Assembly (NCBI GenBank): GCA_900323505.1
Contig: OOIN01000012.1
Coordinates: 682,001-746,000, forward strand
DNA: 64,000 bases
Source: Ustilago trichophora
Lineage: Eukaryota; Basidiomycota; Ustilaginomycetes; Ustilaginales; Ustilaginaceae
Direction: 5' to 3'
The stretch's first letter is position 1. Each line of letters starts with the position of its first letter. Of the stretch, positions 48,471 through 56,345 are shown in pieces. Under the pieces are notes generated by a model. It did not search any database, had not been told where the DNA came from, and saw nothing but the letters and a program-made list of their open reading frames with translations. Position numbers and translations under genes: made by a program.

Positions 48471-50096
48471 ATGGACACTTCGGCGTTGCCTTCCCAACGC
48501 ACCAGCATGTCCGACACTGCTCGTGCTAGCACTAGCTCGCGTGCCCCTTCCACAGCTCACCATGCCACCCCTAAAAAATCGCCCACCGCATCCCAGCTCG
48601 AGTCCGGCCAAGCTTCCGAGGATATTAAAGAGACTTCCTCGTCTACAACACCAGCAGCATCATCACCGGGCAACGATGCTTCTATCACCAAAGAACGCGA
48701 TCCTAACCTGGTGACATGGGCAGAGAATGACCCCGAAAACCCCTTCAACTGGTCCCAGCGGCGCAAGATCATGCTCCTCGTCGTCGTCTCTTCCTGCGCG
48801 TTTTGCGTGACCAACACCTCGTCCATCATCAGCAACGCCTATCAGGGTATTCAGGACGAATTTCGTGTTTCCAAGGAGGTCGCCATTCTTGGATTGTCGC
48901 TCTTCGTCATTGGGCTTGGAATCGGTCCCATGTTGCTCGGTCCGCTTTCCGAGTTCTACGGCAGGAGACCTGTATATCTGGTATCGTATACAGCCTTCAC
49001 TCTCTTGGGCTTGCCCGTATCGTTTGCCAACAATCTGGCGGTATTCCTCATCTTTCGATTCCTCACCGGCTTCTGCGGCTCCGCATTCCTCAGCGTTGCA
49101 GGAGGCACTGTAGCAGACGTCTTTTCCGCAAGCGATATCTTCGTCCCCATGGCCATCTACACCAACGGTCCCTTCTTGGGTCCCGTCTTTGGTCCCCTCT
49201 TTAGCGGATTCATCAACCAAAACACAAATTGGAGATGGACTTTTTGGACCATCAACATTTGGTCCGCCGTCATGCTCGTTATTCTCATCTTTTTCGGTCC
49301 CGAGTCCTACTCGCCCGTTCTCCTCGCCAACAAGGCCAAACGCTTGCGCTCTGAAACCCAAAATCAGCAGCTCTATTCCGAACATGAAAAGGTGGTAGCA
49401 GAGAAATCGCTCGCCAGAACCATCCTCACTTCCTCCACTCGTCCCTTCCAACTGCTAGTTCGAGAAGCTATGCTTTTATTGCTCTGCCTCTGGTCCGCAT
49501 TGCTGCTCGGAATTCTCTACTTGTTCTTCGTCGCATTCCCAATCGTCTTTGAAGGGCATGGATTCAATCTGCAGGAGGTGGGTCTTTCGTTTCTTGGTAT
49601 TGGCATCGGCATGATCATCGCCGTTTGCACCATGCCTTTTTGGGCTCGCCATTACACTCGTCTCGTCATCACCAAGGGCAATGGTGTTGCAGAGCCAGAG
49701 TTCCGCTTGCCTGTAGCAATGGTGGGAGCTGTTTGTCTTCCTATTGGCATGTTCTGGTTTGCTTTTACAACTTATCGATCGATCCATTGGATTGTACCTA
49801 TCTTGGGTACAGTCATCTTTGGTTATGGTATAAGCTACATCTTTACCGCCGTCTTTACGTATACTACCCACGCATATAGACCAGTGGCAGCAAGTGCAAT
49901 GGCAGCCAACTCGTTCTGCAGGAGCAGCTGGGCGGCGAGCTTCCCGCTATTTGCCAAACAGATGTATGATGGTATGACCCCACAGGGCGCAAGTGCCTTC
50001 TTGGCGGCGTTGAACGTACTCATGGTTCCCGTGCCCTTTGTTTTTTACAAGTATGGCAAGAAGATTAGAGCCAAGAGTCAGTTCACCCTCTCATAA
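48471..50096 (+). CDS. MFS transporter of the DHA1 drug/polyamine antiporter type
   Basis: A single exon of 541 residues. After about 75 Ser/Thr-rich cytosolic residues comes the typical lead-in TWAENDPENPFNWSQRRKIM and then twelve predicted membrane helices. The motif GPLSEFYGRRPVYL after helix 2 and VFGPLFSGFINQNTNWRWTF near helix 5/6 are those of fungal DHA1 proteins such as Tpo1 and Flr1. These export polyamines, drugs or organic acids across the plasma membrane by proton antiport. The substrate cannot be read from the sequence. No secondary-metabolite cluster surrounds it, so housekeeping or stress efflux is more likely than toxin export. Confidence 0.9.
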   Translation: MDTSALPSQRTSMSDTARASTSSRAPSTAHHATPKKSPTASQLESGQASEDIKETSSSTTPAASSPGNDASITKERDPNLVTWAENDPENPFNWSQRRKIMLLVVVSSCAFCVTNTSSIISNAYQGIQDEFRVSKEVAILGLSLFVIGLGIGPMLLGPLSEFYGRRPVYLVSYTAFTLLGLPVSFANNLAVFLIFRFLTGFCGSAFLSVAGGTVADVFSASDIFVPMAIYTNGPFLGPVFGPLFSGFINQNTNWRWTFWTINIWSAVMLVILIFFGPESYSPVLLANKAKRLRSETQNQQLYSEHEKVVAEKSLARTILTSSTRPFQLLVREAMLLLLCLWSALLLGILYLFFVAFPIVFEGHGFNLQEVGLSFLGIGIGMIIAVCTMPFWARHYTRLVITKGNGVAEPEFRLPVAMVGAVCLPIGMFWFAFTTYRSIHWIVPILGTVIFGYGISYIFTAVFTYTTHAYRPVAASAMAANSFCRSSWAASFPLFAKQMYDGMTPQGASAFLAALNVLMVPVPFVFYKYGKKIRAKSQFTLS

Positions 50097-50454
50097 ACTT
50101 CTTTTCGTCGTTGTGCCGTTAAAGCTTTCATAGATACAAGCATCGTCGTTGCATCCATATTTCATGTGTACTTTTAGAACCGCAACTCAAAATAAATGAC
50201 AATCCATCGTGCTATTCGTTGTATGTAGAAAGCCGTGGCTTGAATCTAGCCTCTTTGATACCCTGCTGTCTCTGTATCTTCTCGCATCACTCTGTCGCAA
50301 GAAAGGCAAACGAGGGAAGACGAAAATTTGTTTGGTATACTATTACTGTATTATGGTAAGGGGTGAGACAGGTCAGGGAGTGAAACTAAATACAAAAAAA
50401 AGGGGAAGGGGAAGGGGGGGGGGGGGGGGGGGGAGAAGATCAATCTAAGCTCTA
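50097..50454. other. Convergent spacer with a poly-G run
   Basis: The spacer between the MFS gene and the seven-helix protein gene holds an uninterrupted run of 20 G at 50414-50433, close after the stop codon of the minus-strand gene at 50455. On the minus strand this is a C run in the 3' untranslated region. No gene is visible. Confidence 0.7.
50414..50433. repeat. 20-base G homopolymer
   Basis: Twenty consecutive G follow GGGGAAGGGGAA. A run this long is rare in fungal nuclear DNA and could form a G-quadruplex on the plus strand. It is also a place where assembly length errors are likely. Confidence 0.85.
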
Positions 50455-52419
50455 CTAAGCCTTGGCAATAGCCACATTGCCTTCCCCACCACCCTCTGCA
50501 GCTGCGTCCTCCTTCTTCTTTGCAGGAGCGTGAGCGAAGAAGAGCAAAAACACCATCAGCCACATTGGCAGGACGTAAACCAGGTTGAAAATCAGCGGCG
50601 TCTGAGGTGTGCCTCTGCTGGCCATGGTCAATTGGAGTTGTTCCCAATCGATGCCCTCGGAGTTAGGACCGTACATTCCCTGAGGGGCCAAGCTGAGGCC
50701 CTGTGCAACGCGCTGATTGTCTGTAGTGCTGTTGGGAGAGCCGCCTTGGAAGAAGGGGAGGAGATCGTTGCTGTTCAATTCTCCACCGAGTTCGGCCGAG
50801 ATTCGGGTGGTGGCATGGAGAGATTGGAGTAAACGATAGACGGTGGCGATGAAAAGGAGGAGTAGGAGGATAAAGATGAATCCACCCGGTCGAATGCTTC
50901 CCGAGTCACCTCTTGCTACGGGGATGAGAAGCGCCGCTCCAAGGATGACAATGATTTCCAACACCGAACCCACAACAGGTCCGATACGGGTCACTTTGGG
51001 TGGCACAATGGGAGGCAAATCCTGTGCAGTCTGGGTGAGCTGAAGCGCATTGTTCCACTTGTCCAACCAGCTAGCGTAATACGCGGCGGCAACGAGGAAC
51101 AGAAGGAAGACGATAAAGTTCAAGATACGAAGCACCAAGCTTGCCGTTGGTACACCAGAAGTGCGACCGCTCTGCTTCGAGTACAACCCAAGTAGATGCA
51201 ACAGAGGCTCGATCAGCAGCGGGATCAAGATGGCTAAAATAATGCCTTCCACGTTGATCAAGCTGGTTGTCGGAGTTGTAGCCGAAAGTTTTGCCCGAAC
51301 GCCGAACGCAACCAAGTTCAGCACCATGTAGATGATCACCGTGATCAAGATCATCGAAATCAAACTAGATCTTCGCAACAACCTAATCAGCAACAACGGG
51401 ATCAGCGCAATTGTAGCCAGAACCCAAACGATGGATGCGATCAAATCGCCGTTCTTATAGGGCACTGCTCCAACTTGAACATCTAGCCAACCCAAATCGG
51501 GAGAGTTGGGGTTGTTAATGTTCCCAGGGGCTTCGCCATTACCCGAGTCGGAAGATCCTCGACGGGGGATTGAGGAGACATTGAGATTGGATGTAGGGCC
51601 GAAGTTGACCGTGGTCGTGGTGGGCGGGTCTCGTGTGATGTAAGAAGTGAAGAGGGGAAAAAGGTTTGAGGTCGGATCTGTAGGTCCGGCTTGGTTGACT
51701 GGGTATTGACGACGATCGAGGGGGTCTGCGGTGGGAGCTGGTCGAGAGGCACCACGTTTCTGTTGGACAGGAGCAGCAGCGACAGGCAGGAAAGCGCCAC
51801 CCTTCGCCGCCGCAGCACCACCAGCAGCAGCAACTACCTGCTCAGTCCGACCGGACGCCGTTGCAGCAGGTGCATTGACACTGCACAAAGTCGCAGTAGC
51901 CACATCACCACCATCGTTGTTAAATCCACATCCAAACGCGCCCGGATCATAGGTCCAGCTTTGCAAACCAGCAGCGTCACCCAGATCAGCAGCCAGACTG
52001 CTCTCCTGGTCCTGAGTAAGGTTATCACTAGCCACCTTGTCCGCGCTTGCACTGGGGCTTGCTTGTACAGCTTGGATGATGGCAGATGCCGTCTGGGCTA
52101 CAGCGACCTCGGCGGTGCTGTTGGCGCTAGCAGTAGCTTCAGCAGCAGCAGTGGAGGCGGAAGCAAGAGCGGCAGAAGCGACGGATGTCACAGCAACATC
52201 GCCACTCATTCCAACTGCCGACTGGATCGCGTTGTCATTGGTCCCTGCCATGGTAGCATAGGGTCCAGTAGCACTGATGAGCTTGAGGATCTGAGCGGTA
52301 TCGTCTCCAGCTTGACGCTTCCACCAAGAAGGACTGGCGTTGGTGGAGCCAACAAGAGCGAAGACGGCCAGAGCGGCAGCAGTTGCCCTACGGCGAGATC
52401 TTCTACCTGAGTTTGCCAT
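50455..52419 (-). CDS. Seven-helix membrane protein with secreted Ala-rich ectodomain
   Basis: A single exon of 654 residues. A signal peptide (RRATAAALAVFALVGSTNAS) is followed by about 290 extracellular residues rich in Ala, Ser and Thr, with one two-cysteine motif (WTYDPGAFGCGFNNDGGD...TLCS). Seven hydrophobic segments lie between about 325 and 628, for example LIASIVWVLATIALIPLLLI, ISMILITVIIYMVLNLVAFG and LIFNLVYVLPMWLMVFLLFF. A short acidic/basic tail ends GEGNVAIAKA. Dibasic sites KR35-QAGDD, QQKR-GASR, LDRR-QYP and IPRR-GSSD could be cut by Kex2, releasing ectodomain fragments. The topology resembles a fungal receptor-like protein, but I do not recognise a known receptor family. It could equally be a wall or stress sensor of unknown type. 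Confidence 0.85.
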   Translation of the reverse strand: MANSGRRSRRRATAAALAVFALVGSTNASPSWWKRQAGDDTAQILKLISATGPYATMAGTNDNAIQSAVGMSGDVAVTSVASAALASASTAAAEATASANSTAEVAVAQTASAIIQAVQASPSASADKVASDNLTQDQESSLAADLGDAAGLQSWTYDPGAFGCGFNNDGGDVATATLCSVNAPAATASGRTEQVVAAAGGAAAAKGGAFLPVAAAPVQQKRGASRPAPTADPLDRRQYPVNQAGPTDPTSNLFPLFTSYITRDPPTTTTVNFGPTSNLNVSSIPRRGSSDSGNGEAPGNINNPNSPDLGWLDVQVGAVPYKNGDLIASIVWVLATIALIPLLLIRLLRRSSLISMILITVIIYMVLNLVAFGVRAKLSATTPTTSLINVEGIILAILIPLLIEPLLHLLGLYSKQSGRTSGVPTASLVLRILNFIVFLLFLVAAAYYASWLDKWNNALQLTQTAQDLPPIVPPKVTRIGPVVGSVLEIIVILGAALLIPVARGDSGSIRPGGFIFILLLLLFIATVYRLLQSLHATTRISAELGGELNSNDLLPFFQGGSPNSTTDNQRVAQGLSLAPQGMYGPNSEGIDWEQLQLTMASRGTPQTPLIFNLVYVLPMWLMVFLLFFAHAPAKKKEDAAAEGGGEGNVAIAKA

Positions 52420-52885
52420 CTTTTTTCCTACTTTTCGACACCAATCCAGTCGAGGTCAGGATGAGAAAGGCAGTCGACAAGGAAGTAGCGGAACGAGGTC
52501 ATATATGTGAAAAAAAAAAGAAGAAAAAAAGGTATCAGCTTCGCCTCTAATAAAATCTCACTCATCTTCAACCCCAGCCAAGACCCTTCCACTCCAACCC
52601 ACTTTGAGGATCGGATGACGATCTCTTGGCGATCAAAAGACCCAAACTACCGGAAAGGTCCCAACAGCATAATTTACTTACAATTAGTTCAGAGAAATGG
52701 AGAGGTGAGACAACGGTTGGAACGCTGGGTACGGTGGTCGGGTAGCAGCTGTCGGACAGTGCGAATGACGCGCGATAAATTTAATTTTGCGGGGAGGGGT
52801 TGAAATTTAAAGAAATTCGCCGAAAAATTGCCGTTTGGACTCAAGCTTGATCTTGCTGGTCCAAAAAGGTATGCGAGCGATGTCA

Positions 52886-52887
<2 letters not shown>

Positions 52888-52917
<30 letters not shown>
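52888..52917. repeat. (TG)15 microsatellite
   Basis: Fifteen TG units lie in non-coding DNA about 470 bases upstream of the seven-helix protein gene. Confidence 0.9.
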
Positions 52918-52920
<3 letters not shown>

Positions 52921-53254
52921 AGGAGGGGTGGGGAGGGGGTTATTTGATCTACCAGAGATCGATGGATGTTGTCGAAGAGGGTGAAAAGGGATGAGTTTGA
53001 GGTTCTATGGATGTGAAAGAATCCAGTTCAATCACAAAGCCAAAGTAGAGTGTCGAGTAGAAAAAAAAAAGAACCTGCGTTGCTGGCTTTGTGGTGCTGT
53101 TCCAGTATGTTCAAGCGTCGAGCTTGCGGATGGATGCGAATATGCACCGATTCGACTAGCGAATCAGTCTTAGGACGAAGATGGTGGTGATTGGAAGTTG
53201 CCAAACGTGGGGTCTACGCTGTCCTTCTTTGCCATACGACGTCGATGAGCTATG

Positions 53255-53944
53255 TCAGAGTATCGCAGGGTTGTTCTTGAGGAAAGCAAATAGTCCTCGA
53301 CCGATAACAGCACAAAAGAGCAGAACCAGCTAGCAAGAGATCAAGAAAGGGGTAAGGAAAAGAAACGAAACGGTGAAGAAGAAAAAAATATAGAGATGGT
53401 GGTGAAAGAGAAAGATGTGGCAAGCGGAAAAGGTTGTGCTTAAGGCAAGTTTAGGTTTCGCTCATCCTTGATCCTAGAGGGAGAAGGTAGTTGAACGACC
53501 CCGCTTCAGCTGTTGCGAAAGCTTCATGACCGCCGGGTGGTGAAGCGTGCCCATTTTGGCAGCTGCTCAACATGCGGGATAGGGCAATCGTATGCGTCAT
53601 GCGAGCCAAAGTACGATCTGCAAAGCTATGCGTACGGGACTCTGAATCTCAAATAGTAAAAAGTGAAGCCACCTCAATCGTGGCATGATTGGCGGTGATG
53701 AGCTTCACCTCCATTGATCCGAGGATGAGATGGATCCACAGATCTGGTCGGATTGAAAGCTTGCGGAGGCTCGTCATTGGGCAAAGTGGTGTGACTACCG
53801 AAGGGGGTTGATCAAGGCGGCATCAAGAGTGGGAAGCATCTAGTAGAATTTGTTTGAACGAATACCACTTACCCCAAGCTCGTCAGCTGCAATGTGGGTC
53901 AAAGGAGAGAGAGGAGAGGGGGTGATGCAGGTGAGGTGTTGCAT
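53255..53944 (-). CDS. Possible 48-residue single-helix membrane protein (two exons)
   Basis: The ATG at 53944 opens 24 codons (53873-53944) ending at a perfect GTAAGT donor. A TTGCTAG acceptor at 53331-53330 continues in phase (53255-53329) to a stop. The joined product would read THIAADELG then LVLLFCAVIGRGLFAFLKNN and end PAIL, which is one clean hydrophobic helix with a short tail. The intron would be 543 bases, long for this window. I know no family to match it. The exon junction phase, the donor and the coherent helix are the only support, so it may be chance. Confidence 0.3.
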
Positions 53945-54522
53945 CCTACGCCGGGTACACAGCCATAACCTGGACACCTAATTCAATCTGATTGCGCAAA
54001 GGTGGAAGAGCAGTCGAAGATGAAATGATACTTTCGAGAGGAGGCGATACGTCAATAATCGATTCGAGAGAAGCGCAAGTGGGATTGGTGTGTACTGTAG
54101 AAGTCGAAGCTGCGATGTGCAATTCGAGTGATATGGCTCCCAGGATGTGTTGACAGCAAAAAGCGGAACTCTGCTCTGCGCAATCCTTGACGTGCTGCTG
54201 CTTGCTCACACCTTTTTGTTTTCTCGCTTGCATCCAAAATTCGCACCTCTTCCTCACGGTCTAACAAATACTTTGAAAAAAAATAAATTGAGAAAAATGT
54301 GGAATGGATCGATCAAACATCCATTATGTCTTCGCCGGTCTTCGCACGGACGCAAGATCTGACTCGAATAGAAATCCACTGCATTGCCAATCTTTTGCGT
54401 AAGCCTTCCCTTTCCCGAAAGTGTACTACAGTATGTGCACATACAGGTCCAATTCTTCTTGCATCTTCCTCCATCTCCATCCATCGAATCATCAACTCGA
54501 GGCTTCAAGCTGCCAACAAGAG

Positions 54523-56208
54523 ATGTCTGGCTTTGACAAGTCCACCGTCGACTACTCCGTCTACCTCGTTACGGGGCGAGAGCTTCTCCCCGCTGGTGTC
54601 GACTACTATGAGTCACTCGAGCGCTGTCTCGCGCAGGGCAACGTGACGGTGGTTCAGATTCGCGAGAAGGATGCCGAAACAAACGAGTTCCTCGAAATCG
54701 CACAAAAGTCTCTCGCCATCTGCGACAGGTATAAAGTGCCGATGCTGATCAACGATAACCTTTCCGTCTGTCTCTCTCTCCCGGAGCGGGTCGGGTTGCA
54801 TATTGGCCAAGAAGACATCCCTGTCTCTGAAGCACGTAGGATTCTGGGCGACAAGAGGTTGCTGGGAATTAGCGTGAAGACTCTAGATCAGGCCAAGAGG
54901 GCGAGGCAGGAGGGTCATGCGGACTATGCGGGCGTCGGGCCGTGTTATGGAACTCTAAGCAAGGCTGGCATTACAGAGGACAAGGTGATTGGAAATGCCG
55001 GTGCACAACGGATCGTTGCTGAACTGAATAAGGAAGGGAAAAGATTGCCTTGTGTACTGATTGGTGGGTTGAACCAGAAGACAGCGGCAAGGACATTGTT
55101 TGGAGCGACGAGCGAGACCAATGCTCCGGATGGGATTGCGGTCATCTCTGCTATTGTGAGCAGGGTAGACTCGGATAAGGCTGCTCAAGAACTCGCCGAC
55201 ATTGTCAAGGCTTTCAAGAAGGGTCTTGCCTCCTCCTCCCAATCTTCTTCCTCTTCGGGCGTCGCTTCCTCTTTCTCCCTTCCGAATGCTCCAGCGAAAG
55301 ATGTGGAATTCTACAAAACCGCAGCAGCAAACCTCCTCTCTTTCCATCGTGAAGGCACCCAAGGTCCACCCCTCATCCAAACCATCACCTCCCACGTCTC
55401 CTCCACCATGTCTGCCAACCTTGCCCTCGCCTTCTCCTCATCACCCATCATGTCACACGAAGCAGCCGAAGCGGCTGATCTCTCGCTTGCCGTTGGAGCG
55501 CTCGTTCTTAACATTGGCACCATCTCCCCCGCCTCCCGCGAAGGTATGTTCGTCGCTGGCACCTCTGCCAACCGCAATCTCAAACCCGTCGTACTAGACC
55601 CCGTTGGTGGAGGAGCCACCCAATTCCGCAAAGATGTCGTCCGTTCCATCCTCAACCACACCCAAGTGACATTGCTCAAAGGAAATGCAGCCGAGTTGGC
55701 CAGCATCGCAGGCAAACAGGACGAAGTCAAAAGTAGAGGTGTCGACTCTGGTGCTGGTCAGTTGAAGGATCCGATTGGGTTGGTGAGGGATTTAGCTCGA
55801 AGAGAGAGATGTTTGGTGCTGCTTTCGGGGAAAAAGGACTATTTGACAGATGGCAAGACGGTGATCACGAGCGATAATGGGCATCCATTGCTGGGCGCGA
55901 TTACCGGATCGGGCTGTGCGCTGGGTGTCACGGTCGGTGCGGGGTTGGCAGCAGCTTGCAATTTGGCCAAGAGCGAGGCAAAGGAGGTGAGATCATTGGG
56001 TAACACGCTGGTTGCTCATGGCGAGGTGGATTTGCTTGTAGGTGCTCTAACAGGTTTGTTGGCGATGACAATCGCCAGCGAAAAAGCGGCGGTGAGGGAG
56101 GACGTCAAGGGTCCAGGTACCTTTATCCCCGCATTGCAGGACGAGTTGGCTGCAGTGTCCGCTGAGGACATTCTCAGGTTCGCCAAGTTGGAGATTGTGT
56201 CCTCCTAG
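54523..56208 (+). CDS. THI6: Bifunctional thiamine-phosphate synthase / hydroxyethylthiazole kinase
   Basis: A single exon of 561 residues from the ATG at 54523. The N-terminal ThiE half (about 1-225) shows YLVTGRELLP, VTVVQIREKDAET, LLINDN-type MLINDNLSVC, VGLHIGQEDIP, LLGISVKT, VGPCYGTLSKAGI and VLIGGLN, covering the pyrophosphate and pyrimidine sites. A Ser-rich linker leads to the C-terminal ThiM half (about 260-561), with NIGTISPASREGM, LDPVGGGATQFRKDV, LKGNAAELASIAG and the catalytic-cysteine motif GAITGSGCALGVTVGAG. It couples the pyrimidine and thiazole parts into thiamine phosphate in the cytosol. The order ThiE-ThiM is that of fungal THI6. Earlier in-frame codons have no ATG in good position. 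Confidence 0.96.
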   Translation: MSGFDKSTVDYSVYLVTGRELLPAGVDYYESLERCLAQGNVTVVQIREKDAETNEFLEIAQKSLAICDRYKVPMLINDNLSVCLSLPERVGLHIGQEDIPVSEARRILGDKRLLGISVKTLDQAKRARQEGHADYAGVGPCYGTLSKAGITEDKVIGNAGAQRIVAELNKEGKRLPCVLIGGLNQKTAARTLFGATSETNAPDGIAVISAIVSRVDSDKAAQELADIVKAFKKGLASSSQSSSSSGVASSFSLPNAPAKDVEFYKTAAANLLSFHREGTQGPPLIQTITSHVSSTMSANLALAFSSSPIMSHEAAEAADLSLAVGALVLNIGTISPASREGMFVAGTSANRNLKPVVLDPVGGGATQFRKDVVRSILNHTQVTLLKGNAAELASIAGKQDEVKSRGVDSGAGQLKDPIGLVRDLARRERCLVLLSGKKDYLTDGKTVITSDNGHPLLGAITGSGCALGVTVGAGLAAACNLAKSEAKEVRSLGNTLVAHGEVDLLVGALTGLLAMTIASEKAAVREDVKGPGTFIPALQDELAAVSAEDILRFAKLEIVSS

Positions 56209-56345
56209 CGTTTGCGCTGTTTATGTACGACTCTTGTATGATAACAAAAAAAGATCTCCGAACTCATCTCGCGTGCCAAAGCTTCTCTTGATATTCGTGA
56301 CATTCTAGAAACGGTGACTGACAAAAAGGGATTAGCATAAAGCGG

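Larger units (their letters stand above)
52420..54522. other. 2.1 kb region with at most one small gene
   Basis: Apart from the tentative two-exon gene at 53255-53944, nothing coding is visible. There is a (TG)15 repeat at 52888-52917. AT-rich DNA near 54279-54299 precedes the THI6 gene. Confidence 0.45.
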
